In this document: positions 1 through 9,256 of the stretch, one piece after another
Layout: the number at the start of each line of letters is the position of its first letter
How positions within the stretch are numbered: the first letter of the stretch is position 1
Assembly: GCF_025499515.1 (NCBI RefSeq)
Contig: NZ_JAMKFA010000008.1
Coordinates: 80,001-144,000 of the forward strand
Direction of reading: 5' to 3'
DNA from: Flavobacterium odoriferum
GTDB taxonomy: Bacteria; Bacteroidota; Bacteroidia; Flavobacteriales; Flavobacteriaceae
DNA length: 64,000 nucleotides
Notes under the pieces: generated by a model
What the model was told of the DNA's origin: nothing
The model's input: the letters and a program-made list of their open reading frames with translations, nothing else
The model's database searches: none
Made by a program: the position numbers and the translations under genes

Positions 1-1
1 C

Positions 2-355
2 ATTGCACAAACCATTGCCGTAACTTGTTTTGGATTAGGAATGGGTTGTGATTTAACTGGATTACATACGCTAAAAATCAAAGAAACGGACAGATTAGAG
101 GCTTTAAAAATGGAATTAACAAAATTAGGCGCTGAAATTTCTGTAACTAATGATTCTTTGTATTTGAAATCCTCTTCTGCAATTAAGGAAAAAATTTCAA
201 TCTCAACTTATCAAGACCACAGAATGGCTATGGCTTTTGCGCCTTTAGCATTAAAAGTTCCAATTATTATTGAAAATGCTGAGGTGGTTTCTAAATCGTA
301 TCCAAGTTTTTGGGAGGATTTAAAATCTGTTGGATTTGATGTTAATGAAATTTAA
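2..355 (+). CDS. aroA: 3-phosphoshikimate 1-carboxyvinyltransferase (EPSP synthase), C-terminal part
   Basis: EPSP synthase joins shikimate-3-phosphate and phosphoenolpyruvate in the shikimate pathway. The frame is open from base 2, so the 5' end lies outside the window and only about the last 117 residues are present. The segment GLHTLKIKETDRLEALKMEL carries the family's KETDR motif, and YQDHRMAMAFAPLAL carries the DHR(M)AM motif, both part of the C-terminal half of the active-site cleft. The methionine at base 41 is internal, not a start. The gene ends one base before the stop of the convergent LytTR regulator, with no room for a separate terminator. The identification is firm; full length and start cannot be judged. 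Confidence 0.95.
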   Translation: MAQTIAVTCFGLGMGCDLTGLHTLKIKETDRLEALKMELTKLGAEISVTNDSLYLKSSSAIKEKISISTYQDHRMAMAFAPLALKVPIIIENAEVVSKSYPSFWEDLKSVGFDVNEI

Positions 356-356
356 T

Positions 357-1103
357 TTATCTCTTCACAATTTGAATTTGCTCCAATATTTGTTGCGCTC
401 TATCAGGTGAAACCGGAATATGAACTCCTGTGTTTAATTCTAAACTTCCACCATCTGATTTATTGTATGCAACTACTTGTTCAAAATTTACGATATATGA
501 TTTGTGAACACGCATAAAACGCTTATCTGAACATAAAATATCTTCAAAATTTTTGAGATTTCGGCTTACTAAATTTTTTGTTCCGGTTGTGCAAAACACT
601 TCAGAATAAGCACCTTCTCCTTTAATATGAGCAATTTTTGTAGTATCTAAAAAGATTAATGTATTTCCTGACGGAACTGCAATTTTACTTAAACTTTCTT
701 GCTGAATGTTTTCTTTTAATATTTTGAAATTTTCGAGCTTTTGTTTTTGTTTTTCTAATCGGGTAATAGCATATGCTAATTGTTCCGGATTAATAGGTTT
801 CAATAAGTAATCAATTGCCGAAAACTTAAATGCTTGCAACGCATATTCGTTATACGCAGTGGTAAAAATAATGGAAAAATTCACATCGTTTTCATCAAAA
901 AAATCTAACAATTCTAATCCGCTATGACCAGGCATTTCAATGTCTAATAAAACTAAATCAGGATTATGTTTTCTAATGGCTTTTACTCCTTGTGAGAGAT
1001 TTTCACATTCGGCTACAATTTCCACATTTGGACAATATTCCTGAATAAGTAAGGCTAATGAAACTCTTGCTCTTTTTTCGTCGTCTATAATTATTGCTTT
1101 CAT
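357..1103 (-). CDS. LytTR-family response regulator
   Basis: A two-domain response regulator of 248 residues. Residues 1-120 form a receiver: the acidic pair is in AIIIDDE, the phosphoacceptor Asp is in LVLLDIEMPG, and the conserved Thr and Lys follow in FTTAYNEYA and LLKPI. Residues 140-245 form a LytTR DNA-binding domain, shown by RVHKSYIVN and the C-terminal SPDRAQQIL-like strand region. It lies one base downstream of the histidine kinase gene and is probably translated with it. The kinase gene is frameshifted in this sequence, so whether the regulator still receives phosphate is uncertain. Target genes cannot be told from the sequence; the divergent secreted protein at 4165 is a reasonable guess. 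Confidence 0.93.
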   Translation of the reverse strand: MKAIIIDDEKRARVSLALLIQEYCPNVEIVAECENLSQGVKAIRKHNPDLVLLDIEMPGHSGLELLDFFDENDVNFSIIFTTAYNEYALQAFKFSAIDYLLKPINPEQLAYAITRLEKQKQKLENFKILKENIQQESLSKIAVPSGNTLIFLDTTKIAHIKGEGAYSEVFCTTGTKNLVSRNLKNFEDILCSDKRFMRVHKSYIVNFEQVVAYNKSDGGSLELNTGVHIPVSPDRAQQILEQIQIVKR

Positions 1104-1104
1104 C

Positions 1105-3983
1105 TTAATAAGTTATTGGTATTTCAAAAACAACTGAGGTTCCAGTAGGTTGATTGTTCAAGTTTGTTTTATCGATATACTGAATTGAAATATTTTTTTG
1201 ATTGTATTGATTAAGTAAGTTCACTCTGTTTTGCATAGCTTCAGTGGCAAAAGAATTGTGATTTTTGTTTTTTATAGCATTTAATTCAGTGCTTTTTTGA
1301 CGACCAATTCCATTATCATCAATACTAATTTTTATATGCTCTGTTTCTTTTTGGAAGTGAATAGTAACTGCTTTTTCACCTTGTTTATGCAACAATCCGT
1401 GTTTTACAGCATTTTCTACATAAGGTTGCAAAAGCATCGTTGGTATTTTTATGTTTTCAGCATCAATTTCGTCGTCAACTAGAATATGATAATTAAAATC
1501 TTCTTCAAATCTAGCTTTTTCAATATCTAAATATAAACCGAGTGTTTTTACTTCTTCGGCAATAGAAATGGTTTCTTTTTCGGTCATTTCTAAAATAGTG
1601 CGAGTTAAGTTAGAAAATTTTGACAAATAACTTACAGCTTGTTTTTTTTCGTTTGACAAAATAAAAGACTGAATAGTATTCAAAGCATTATAGAAAAAAT
1701 GGGGGTTCATTTGTGATTTTATGGCTTTTAACTTCGATTGATTTAAGTTTTTTTCCAAGTTTACTTTTTCTAAAAGGAGTTGATTTCGTTTTTCTAATTT
1801 TAAAATTTGCAGTTTATAAAAAGTATAAATTAATCCTAAGAAAACAAATCCGAACCCAAATAAAAATATAGGTTTTAACCAAAATGGTTTTTTGATTTCG
1901 AATTGAATTGTTTGTAAATCAATTTTTAAATTGTCATGATTTATTGCCAATTGAATGGTGTAATTTCCAGAAGCTAATGAATAAAGTTTTAGATTTTTAT
2001 CGTTTAAATCTAAGGTTTTCCATTCAGAATTATTGATTTTATACGAAACGCTATAACTTTCATTAGGAACAAACGCTAAGGTTGAAAAGTTAATTGCTAT
2101 GTCATTTTCATCTGGGTTTAGTTCTTTTAATTGATTGACTTCTCTTCGTTTTCCGTTAATTTGGATTTCATTTATGATGAGTTTTGGTTTCGGGAAATTG
2201 CCAATTTCGTTTCTGTTTTTAATTACAATTCCTTTAGAAGTAGCAAAGAATAACTGATTGTTTTTTAAAATAACATCGGTTGCTTCAATATCATTGCTTA
2301 ACGAAATTACTTTTTGTATATTTTGTGTTTCAAAATCATATTCATATACGCTATTTGTAGAAAATAAATAACAATACTGATTTCTTATAAAAAAGCGATT
2401 AAACTTTTCTTTTGCAATAAACTCTGGAAGTTTAAAACGGGTAACTACATTTTCAGCATTAATCGAGTAGAGTTTTTCTGCTGTGGATAAACCTATAATG
2501 TTGTCTTTATATTTTTGAATTTTAACTAAAAACAATGTTTCGTTTTTATGTTTTAGTTCTTGCGTTTTTCCATCATTAGTAATTGCTATTAATCCATTAT
2601 TTGTTGCATAATAAATCGTGTTGTTTATTGCGTTGTATTCTGTGGATTTTCCGTTTGTATTATTTAAAAGTAGCGCTTGATTAAATCCTGAAAAGTCTTC
2701 TTTTTTATTTTTTTCAAAAATAGTATCCCAGCTACTTTTAAGATTTTTATCCACACAAAAAATACCTAAAATTCCACTTGCAGCAAACGAGAAATATTTT
2801 TTATCTACTTTTTTGATGTCTTTTATAGCTATTGAAAATTCATTTGTAATTTGATTATTTTTATTTAAAATATTGAATTTAAACGAATTGAAAAACACTT
2901 TTTCATTAATTGTATCAGCAAAAATTTGACTTATTGAATGATTGCTTTTACTCTCGTAAATAATTTCAGTTTGAAGATTTTTACAATTGAGTTTGTAAAT
3001 TAAATCTTTTTCTGCACCAATAAAAACTTCATTTTTGCCTAATGATAATGAGTTTGGTCTAGGTTGTAAATCAATAAAATTATTTGAAAAATCTTGAATA
3101 AATAAAACACCTTTATTTAGTGTCGAAATCCAGTAGTTATTGTGTTTGTCTTTAAGGATATACGATATATTTTGATCAGTAAAATATGTTTTATTTTGGT
3201 TGGAAAGCAAGTCGATTTTATGCATACCGTTAGGTGTACAAATCCAAATTGCGTCATCTGTAATTGCTGTGTTTTGGGTAAAATCAATAGAATTGTTTAA
3301 TTTGAATTTAGAAAATTTGCCTTTTTCAAAACTATAATAAATAGCAGTTGATTTAGAATTAATAATTAGTTTTTGGTTCCAAGTATTAATAATTGGCGTA
3401 ATGATTTCTGCGTAAAAATCTTCAGGTAATTTATGTTTTTTAATTCCATTTTTATTGCCCAATTCATATAAATAATTGCCTAAAACATAGAATTTTTCTT
3501 TAGTAGCATAACAAAAACGAACTTCTTTATCATTAATAATGTGTTTTGCTTTTACTTTTAAAGATTTTAAATCATATACTAGAATTGCTTCAGGTTGAAT
3601 TAAAAAAAGGTCATTTTGATGATTCCAAATCTATAATAACCAAGCGAAGTTTTTTGCGGTAATGCTTTTAAACTTCCTTTTTCTACATAGTATAAAAATC
3701 CGTCAAAATTGGCATACCAAATTCTGCCAAAAGCATCTTCTGCAATGCATGAGCCCGATTTAGAAGTTTGAAAATCGGCAGTAAATAATTTAAAGTCATT
3801 TCCATCATATCGGCACAATCCTTTTCCAGTTGCAAACCACATAAAACCTTTGCTGTCCTGAAAAATATCATACACACTATTAGATGGCAACCCCGAAGTT
3901 TTGTCAATAGTAATATGATACGGATTTTGGCTTAAACCTAAATTCGATACAAAAAGAAAAAGTGTAAGTAATATAATTCGCAA
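1105..3983 (-). pseudogene. LytS-type sensor histidine kinase with beta-propeller sensor, interrupted by a one-base frameshift
   Basis: The start at 3983 encodes a signal peptide (MRIILLTLFLFVSNLGLSQ) and two-component-regulator propeller repeats (GLPSNSVYDIFQDSKGFMWF). That frame stops at 3600. The next frame is open from before 3600 to 1105 and continues the propeller, then a Y_Y_Y-like domain, one membrane helix (WLKPIFLFGFGFVFLGLIYT), the LytS dimerisation region with phosphoacceptor His in SQMNPHFFYNALNTIQSFIL, and an ATPase domain with DDNGIGRQKS. Adding one base in the short A or A7 runs at 3602-3616 joins both parts into one frame of 960 codons, a normal length for this family. The apparent TTG start at 3462 is inside the intact frame. 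It is either a real frameshift, a phase-variable tract or a homopolymer sequencing error. The cognate regulator follows after one base. Confidence 0.85.
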
Positions 3984-4035
3984 ACGATTATGATTTTAAA
4001 CAAATGTAAGGAATACGTAATTAATATGATGAACG

Positions 4036-4104
4036 AGTTTACCAAACCAAGGTATTGATTAACGAAAATTTATTTCGTTAACTGAAAATACACTTTGGTA
4101 AACT
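4036..4104. repeat. Nested inverted repeats in the divergent intergenic region
   Basis: AGTTTACCAAA (4036-4046) is perfectly complementary to TTTGGTAAACT (4094-4104). Inside it, TTAACGAAA (4059-4067) pairs perfectly with TTTCGTTAA (4073-4081). The two arms are separated by exactly 12 bases on each side. It sits between the sensor kinase start (3983) and the secreted protein start (4165). There is no T tract, so a regulator-binding or cruciform site is more likely than a terminator. Confidence 0.6.
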
Positions 4105-4132
4105 AGTTCAATTTTCAATGAGTAAATCGAAA

Positions 4133-4140
4133 TACTTTTG
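4133..4140 (+). promoter_or_regulatory. Bacteroidota -7 promoter element
   Basis: TACTTTTG fits TAnnTTTG and lies 24 bases before the ATG at 4165. No good TTTG is seen at the usual -33 distance, so it may need an activator; the nested dyad just upstream would suit one. Confidence 0.5.
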
Positions 4141-4164
4141 AATCAAACTTTAAAATTACCTCTT

Positions 4165-5526
4165 ATGAAAACAAGATTACTATTATTTTTATTATTTGCA
4201 TTTTCGTTTGGAAATGCGCAAGTTAACGTAACTGAAGGATTTGAATCTGGAGTTGCTCCAGTTGGCTGGACTTCTGGAGGGTCTATTACTACAACTCCAA
4301 CGTCAGGTTTGGCTTGTAACGGTTCGTATAAATTGATGTCAGCTATTATGCCCTTTTCAAATCCATTTTCTGTTATTTACACTTCAGGATATGTTTCAAA
4401 TGGAAATAGTATCAATGTTTCCTTCAACTATAGAGCCAATAGCGATGCATCAGGAAATGGTAATGTTTATCTTTATTATGAATTAAACAATAGTGGATCA
4501 TGGGTACTATTATCCTCAAGCCCAGTAGTTACAACTTCATGTTTGGTACTTTCAGGAAATATAGCGGCTGGAGTAGCTCCTAATGGAACTTCAGTAAGAT
4601 TTAGAATGCAAATGAATGCTTCTGATAATAGAGCATTTTTTGATGATTTTTCTGCTGTTCAAACAGGTCCTGCACCAACAGGTCCCATCGCAGAATATAG
4701 TTTTGATAATACTTATAACAATGTATTAGGTTTGGCTCCATTTGCTTCAAATGCAAATACTTCATTTACAACTGATAGACATAGTAATCCTATAGGTGCA
4801 ATTAATATAGGTTATATTGGTTCTACAGCTACAATTTCTAATTTACCTTATGGTAATGCTGAACGCTCAGTTTCCGTTTGGGTAAAATTATATAATTATG
4901 ATACAGGTTCTTTTATTAATCCTGTTTTTTATTATGGTACTTTAAGTAATGATAATATGTTTGGAGGTACTGTCGATTATGGAGAAACTTCTATTTTTGG
5001 TTTTAACAATAATTATACTGTTACAACTACAAACAATCTTTTAACATGGTATCATTATGTGTATGTTTATGATGGAACAACTGCAAAAATTTATAAAGAT
5101 GGTGTTCTGTTAGGTTCTCAAGCTAAATCATGGAATACCATAAATGATAATAATTTATTTAGAATTGGAACTAGTTTTGCTGGCGCGGGTTCTTTTAGTG
5201 GCGTAATTGATGACTTAAAAATTTACAATTATGCTTTAGAACAAGCCGATATTACAAGTTTATACACTAACAACGCACTATCATCGTCAAACTTCACACA
5301 AAACAATCTAGAAGTTGCCTTATACCCAAACCCAGTTCGTGATATTTTAAACATTGAAACTGTTTTAGATATTCAATCAGTTGAAATCTACAACATTCAA
5401 GGACAAAAAGTATTGACTTCCAATCAAAAACAAATCAATGTTTCTGGTTTAGCTACAGGAATGTATGTGGTAAGAATTCAAGATGCAGAAAATAACATCT
5501 CAACTAAGAAAATTGTAATTAAATAA
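4165..5526 (+). CDS. Secreted LamG-like protein with T9SS sorting domain
   Basis: A 453-residue exported protein. The ATG at 4165 gives a good signal peptide (MKTRLLLFLLFAFSFGNAQ); an upstream in-frame TTG at 4138 overlaps the -7 element and is less likely. Residues about 20-170 look like a beta-sandwich. Residues about 175-355 resemble a LamG/concanavalin-type jellyroll ending in GVIDDLKIYNYALEQADI, a very common signature of that fold. The C-terminal 75 residues are a type A T9SS sorting signal: LYPNPVRDILNIE, then YNIQGQKV, then GMYVVRI, ending in basic KKIVIK. It is therefore probably secreted or surface-attached through the type IX system, of which PorT is encoded at 12578. Ligand or substrate is unknown; no catalytic motif is seen. 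Confidence 0.88.
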   Translation: MKTRLLLFLLFAFSFGNAQVNVTEGFESGVAPVGWTSGGSITTTPTSGLACNGSYKLMSAIMPFSNPFSVIYTSGYVSNGNSINVSFNYRANSDASGNGNVYLYYELNNSGSWVLLSSSPVVTTSCLVLSGNIAAGVAPNGTSVRFRMQMNASDNRAFFDDFSAVQTGPAPTGPIAEYSFDNTYNNVLGLAPFASNANTSFTTDRHSNPIGAINIGYIGSTATISNLPYGNAERSVSVWVKLYNYDTGSFINPVFYYGTLSNDNMFGGTVDYGETSIFGFNNNYTVTTTNNLLTWYHYVYVYDGTTAKIYKDGVLLGSQAKSWNTINDNNLFRIGTSFAGAGSFSGVIDDLKIYNYALEQADITSLYTNNALSSSNFTQNNLEVALYPNPVRDILNIETVLDIQSVEIYNIQGQKVLTSNQKQINVSGLATGMYVVRIQDAENNISTKKIVIK

Positions 5527-5538
5527 TATTGTAAGCAA

Positions 5539-5868
5539 ATGAAAAATGTAATATTTACTGCAATCTTGTCTTTTGGATTATTATTGATGAATATAGTTTC
5601 TCTAAGACAAACAAATGCAATTATAAAAACAGAAATGATTACTGAAAAATTTGATATTAAAATCAAAAATGATACTGATGAAGATGTAAAGGTGATCAAT
5701 GCTGGAAGTGGCGGAAGTTATTCACTTACAAAAAATGCTACAACAACAATAAAAATGGAAGAAGGAGACAAACTTCATTATTACAATAAAGGAAAAAAAG
5801 GAGCATTAATCTTAACCGCTTCAAAAGACATGCACAATAAAGTGCAGTTGTTGAGTAAGTTAAAATAA
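5539..5868 (+). CDS. Small exported protein of unknown function
   Basis: I do not recognise this 109-residue protein. It starts with a hydrophobic stretch (NVIFTAILSFGLLLMNIV) that could be an uncleaved signal anchor or a signal peptide ending near TNA. The rest is short, lysine-rich and probably beta-structured, with a GSGGSYSL turn and alternating polar and hydrophobic residues (KFDIKIKNDTDEDVKVINAG). It begins 12 bases after the secreted LamG protein and may be co-transcribed with it. Size, signal and composition suggest a small periplasmic or surface accessory protein; no function can be assigned. Confidence 0.65.
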   Translation: MKNVIFTAILSFGLLLMNIVSLRQTNAIIKTEMITEKFDIKIKNDTDEDVKVINAGSGGSYSLTKNATTTIKMEEGDKLHYYNKGKKGALILTASKDMHNKVQLLSKLK

Positions 5869-5891
5869 GTAGTTTTTTTAGTTTTTATTTT

Positions 5892-5950
5892 GGCGTTGTC
5901 AAGTAAACAGAGGGATTTATAAAATAAACCGCTTTTTACTTGACAACGCC
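5892..5950. repeat. Perfect 16-bp inverted repeat upstream of queA
   Basis: GGCGTTGTCAAGTAAA (5892-5907) is exactly complementary to TTTACTTGACAACGCC (5935-5950), with a 27-base spacer. No T tract follows on either strand, so it is not a standard terminator. The right arm contains the TTG that would serve as the -33 element of the queA promoter. Confidence 0.75.
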
Positions 5951-5963
5951 TATTTCATAATCG

Positions 5964-5971
5964 TATATTTG
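5964..5971 (+). promoter_or_regulatory. queA -7 promoter element
   Basis: TATATTTG fits TAnnTTTG. A TTG at 5940-5942 lies 21 bases upstream, inside the right arm of the 16-bp inverted repeat. The ATG of queA is 65 bases downstream. Confidence 0.55.
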
Positions 5972-6036
5972 CAAACTGAATTTAAGGGTATTACGAAAGT
6001 AAACGCTTAAACTTTTAAACACTTAAACATTTTTAA

Positions 6037-7086
6037 ATGAAATTATCTCATTTTCAATTCAATCTTCCTGAAGAATTATTAGCTGAGTTTCCTACTGAAA
6101 ATCGTGACGAATCTCGATTAATGGTAGTTAACAGAAAAACAGGTACAATCGAGCACAAATTATTTAAAGATATTATAGACTATTTTGACGATGGTGATGT
6201 AATGGTATTAAATAATACAAAAGTTTTTCCAGCACGTTTATACGGTAATAAAGAAAAAACTGGAGCACGTATCGAAGTTTTCTTGTTAAGAGAATTAAAT
6301 GCAGAGCAGCGTTTGTGGGATGTTTTAGTAGATCCAGCACGTAAAATTCGTATTGGTAATAAATTGTATTTTGGCGATGATGATTCGTTAGTGGCTGAAG
6401 TAATTGATAATACAACTTCTCGTGGTAGAACATTACGTTTCTTATATGATGGTTCGTATGAAGAATTCAGAGAAAAATTAGTTGAGCTTGGTGAAACGCC
6501 AATTCCAAAATATATCAATCGAGAAGTAACTCCAGAAGATGCTGAGCGTTACCAAACTATTTATGCTAAAGAAGAAGGAGCTGTTGCTGCTCCAACAGCT
6601 GGTTTACATTTTTCTAAACATTTATTAAAGCGTTTAGAAATTAAAGGCATTGATTTTGCTGAAGTAACATTACACGTTGGTTTAGGTACTTTCAATCCAG
6701 TTGAGGTAGAAGATTTATCAAAACACAAAATGGATTCTGAAGAAATGATTATTTCTCAACAAGCTTGCGACATTATCAACAACGCAAAAGCAAAAAAAAG
6801 AAGAGTTTGTTGTATTGGAACAACTGCAATGAGAGCAATGGAAAGTTCAGTTTCATCACAAAGAACTCTAAATCCATATACAGGTTGGACAAATAAGTTT
6901 ATTTATCCTCCATACGATTTTAGCTTAGCAGATGCAATGGTAACTAATTTTCATACACCAAAATCTACCTTGTTAATGATGATTTCTGCTTTTTGCGGGC
7001 ATGATTTAATGATGAAAGCTTACAAAGAAGCAATTCAAGAAAAATACCGTTTCTATTCTTATGGAGATGCAATGTTGATTATTTAA
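6037..7086 (+). CDS. queA: S-adenosylmethionine:tRNA ribosyltransferase-isomerase (queuosine synthesis)
   Basis: QueA transfers the ribosyl part of S-adenosylmethionine to preQ1 at position 34 of GUN-decoding tRNAs, giving epoxyqueuosine. At 349 residues it has the usual length, and family blocks are present throughout: [20 protein letters not shown] at the N-terminus, [41 protein letters not shown], and [17 protein letters not shown] near the end. The ATG at 6037 gives the canonical N-terminus. It is a single-gene unit with its own promoter and a strong bidirectional terminator at 7102. The second queuosine gene of the window, queE, is 48 kb away, so the pathway is dispersed here. Confidence 0.97.
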   Translation: MKLSHFQFNLPEELLAEFPTENRDESRLMVVNRKTGTIEHKLFKDIIDYFDDGDVMVLNNTKVFPARLYGNKEKTGARIEVFLLRELNAEQRLWDVLVDPARKIRIGNKLYFGDDDSLVAEVIDNTTSRGRTLRFLYDGSYEEFREKLVELGETPIPKYINREVTPEDAERYQTIYAKEEGAVAAPTAGLHFSKHLLKRLEIKGIDFAEVTLHVGLGTFNPVEVEDLSKHKMDSEEMIISQQACDIINNAKAKKRRVCCIGTTAMRAMESSVSSQRTLNPYTGWTNKFIYPPYDFSLADAMVTNFHTPKSTLLMMISAFCGHDLMMKAYKEAIQEKYRFYSYGDAMLII

Positions 7087-7101
7087 TCAATTATATTATA
7101 T

Positions 7102-7135
7102 AAAAAAATCTCATCAGAAATGATGAGATTTTTTT
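7102..7135. terminator. Bidirectional rho-independent terminator
   Basis: A perfect 15-bp stem (7102-7116 with 7121-7135) closes a GAAA tetraloop, with A7 on the left and T7 on the right, so it can end both queA (+) and accD (-). Confidence 0.9.
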
Positions 7136-7177
7136 ATATGTAAGCTATAAAGAAAAAATCTTTAACAGCAAAATTTA

Positions 7178-8032
7178 TTACCTAATTGGTTGATTTTGTA
7201 TCAAATCTAAGTAAAAATTTATCTTGTTTTTTAATTCTTTTCTATGAGCGATGAAATCTAAAAACCCATGCTCTAATAAAAATTCAGAAGTTTGAAAACC
7301 TTCAGGTAAGTCTTTACCTGTGGTGTCTCTTACAATACGAGGTCCTGCGAAGCCAATTAAAGCACCAGGTTCTCCAATATTGATGTCTCCTAACATTGCG
7401 TATGAAGCGGTAGTTCCTCCTGTTGTAGGATCAGTACATAATGAAATGTATGGAATTTGTTCTTCAGCTAATTGTGCTAGTTTTGCTGAGGTTTTTGCCA
7501 ATTGCATTAATGAATAAGCAGCTTCCATCATACGTGCTCCTCCTGATTTTGAAATCAATACAAACGGAATTTTGTGTTTGATAGAATAGTCAATGGCTCT
7601 TGAAATTTTTTCTCCAACAACCGCTCCCATAGAACCCCCAATAAAAGCAAAATCCATACAAGAAACTACTAAGTCTTTTCCTTTTGATTTTCCAACGCCG
7701 GTTCTAATAGCATCTTTTAATTTTGTTTTGTCCATTACATCTTTTAAACGATCACTATATTTTTTAGTGTCTTCAAATTTTAATGGATCTTTTGATGTCA
7801 GTTTTGCATCAAGTTCAGTGAATTCGTTATTGTCGAATAAAATTTCGAAATATTCTTTACTACCAATTCGTACATGATAATCGTCTTCAGGGCTTACCCA
7901 TAAGTTTCTTGCCAATTCATCTTGGTCAATGATTTTTCCCGTTGGTGATTTATACCATAAACCTTTTGGAACATCTTTTTTGTCCTCAGTTGCGGTTGTG
8001 ATTCCTTTTTCTTTTCTTTTAAACCAAGCCAT
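7178..8032 (-). CDS. accD: Acetyl-CoA carboxylase carboxyltransferase subunit beta, without the zinc-ribbon cysteines
   Basis: AccD forms the carboxyltransferase with AccA and moves carboxyl from biotin to acetyl-CoA in the first step of fatty acid synthesis. The 284-residue product has the ClpP/crotonase-fold blocks of the family: [56 protein letters not shown] and [11 protein letters not shown]. The N-terminal zinc ribbon, normally four cysteines as CxxC...CxxC, is missing all four: the positions read WYKSPTG and WVSPEDDYH. The surrounding residues (ELARNL) still align, so this is substitution rather than deletion of the domain. I recall similar N-termini in other Flavobacteria. It shares a terminator with queA and follows a heptad-repeat spacer. 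Confidence 0.95.
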   Translation of the reverse strand: MAWFKRKEKGITTATEDKKDVPKGLWYKSPTGKIIDQDELARNLWVSPEDDYHVRIGSKEYFEILFDNNEFTELDAKLTSKDPLKFEDTKKYSDRLKDVMDKTKLKDAIRTGVGKSKGKDLVVSCMDFAFIGGSMGAVVGEKISRAIDYSIKHKIPFVLISKSGGARMMEAAYSLMQLAKTSAKLAQLAEEQIPYISLCTDPTTGGTTASYAMLGDINIGEPGALIGFAGPRIVRDTTGKDLPEGFQTSEFLLEHGFLDFIAHRKELKNKINFYLDLIQNQPIR

Positions 8033-8039
8033 AATTAAG

Positions 8040-8067
8040 TTAGAAGTTAGAAGTTAGAAGTTGGAAG
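8040..8067. repeat. Heptad array, TTAGAAG x 3 plus TTGGAAG
   Basis: Four consecutive 7-base units (8040, 8047, 8054, 8061) lie directly upstream of the accD start. One of several period-7 arrays in spacers of this window. Confidence 0.85.
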
Positions 8068-8113
8068 GCTAACCTTATCTTCATCTAATTTCAATTAATA
8101 ATAAATTTTAAAC

Positions 8114-8141
8114 TTCGTACTTTGTACCTCGTACTTCGTAC
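8114..8141. repeat. Heptad array, TTCGTAC-type
   Basis: Four consecutive 7-base units TTCGTAC, TTTGTAC, CTCGTAC, TTCGTAC end right at the fba stop codon. The unit differs from the neighbouring TTAGAAG array but the period is the same. Confidence 0.85.
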
Positions 8142-9209
8142 TTATAAAGTATTCACGTTATTTAAATCGGCAAAAGCTTGTTCTAATCTTGTGTTGAACG
8201 TAACTTCTCCTTCACGAACCCATTTTCTTGGATCGTAGTGTTTTTTATTTGGGCTATCTGCTCCATCTGGACTTCCGATTTGTGTTCTTAAATAATCAAT
8301 TTTAGACGTCATATAATCGCGAATTCCTTCTGTGAAAGCAAATTGTAAATCGGTATCAATATTCATTTTAATTACTCCGTAAGAAATAGCTTCTCTAATT
8401 TCTTCTAAAGTAGAACCTGAACCTCCGTGGAAAACAAAATCAACTGGATTGTGACCTGTGTTGAATTTATTTTGAACGTATTCTTGTGAATTTTTAAGGA
8501 TTTTTGGTGTTAATTTTACATTTCCTGGTTTGTAAACACCATGTACATTTCCAAAAGAAGCTGCGATAGTAAATCGTGGACTTACTTTCATTAATTCTTC
8601 GTAAGCGTATGCTACTTCATCAGGTTGTGTGTATAATTTTGAACTATCAACATCAGAATTATCTACACCGTCTTCTTCACCACCTGTAATTCCTAATTCG
8701 ATTTCTAATGTCATGCCCATTTTGCTCATTCTAGCTAAATAACCTTTACATATTTCTATGTTTTCTTCAATTGGTTCTTCTGATAGGTCAATCATGTGTG
8801 AACTATAAAGAGGTTTACCTGTTTCTGCAAAATGTTTTTCAGAAGCATCTAACAAACCATCAATCCAAGGTAGTAATTTTTTAGCACAATGGTCAGTATG
8901 AAGAATAACAGTCGCTCCATAAGCTTCTGCAAGTGTATGAATATGTTTTGCTCCAGCAATTGCCCCAAGAATAGCCGATTTTTCACCAGTATTAGAAAGT
9001 CCTTTTCCAGCATTAAATTGTGCTCCACCATTAGAGAACTGAATGATTACGGGTGCATTTAATTTTGCAGCAGTTTCTAAAACACCATTGATAGTGCTCG
9101 ATCCTACTACGTTTACTGCTGGTAATGCAAAGCCTTTTTGTTTTGCATAGTTGAAGATTTCTTGTACTTGATCTCCAGTTGCAACACCAGGTTTAATATT
9201 ATGACTCAT
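8142..9209 (-). CDS. fbaA: Fructose-bisphosphate aldolase, class II
   Basis: Class II aldolase cleaves fructose-1,6-bisphosphate to dihydroxyacetone phosphate and glyceraldehyde-3-phosphate using zinc; it also runs in reverse in gluconeogenesis. The 355-residue length is that of the long (type A) bacterial enzymes. Visible motifs are the zinc-site HTDHCAKK (about residue 110), the EIELGITGGEEDGVDNS block containing the catalytic glutamate region, NVHGVYKPGNVKL, and the phosphate-binding VFHGGSGSTLEEI. The ATG at 9209 gives the expected N-terminus MSHNIKPGV. It is transcribed towards accD with a 109-base spacer holding two heptad arrays; no hairpin terminator was seen there. Confidence 0.97.
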   Translation of the reverse strand: MSHNIKPGVATGDQVQEIFNYAKQKGFALPAVNVVGSSTINGVLETAAKLNAPVIIQFSNGGAQFNAGKGLSNTGEKSAILGAIAGAKHIHTLAEAYGATVILHTDHCAKKLLPWIDGLLDASEKHFAETGKPLYSSHMIDLSEEPIEENIEICKGYLARMSKMGMTLEIELGITGGEEDGVDNSDVDSSKLYTQPDEVAYAYEELMKVSPRFTIAASFGNVHGVYKPGNVKLTPKILKNSQEYVQNKFNTGHNPVDFVFHGGSGSTLEEIREAISYGVIKMNIDTDLQFAFTEGIRDYMTSKIDYLRTQIGSPDGADSPNKKHYDPRKWVREGEVTFNTRLEQAFADLNNVNTL

Positions 9210-9256
9210 AGTTGTATGTTTTTATAATAAGAAAGCAAAAATAAGAATTTATAAAA

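Noticed and set aside
3105..3462. Separate gene starting at TTG 3462 for the histidine kinase
   Set aside because: The frame is open and propeller-like well upstream of this TTG, up to the frameshift near 3610, so it is the internal part of one split gene.
8040..8067. CRISPR-like repeat array
   Set aside because: Units are 7 bases and contiguous with no spacers, and no cas genes are present.
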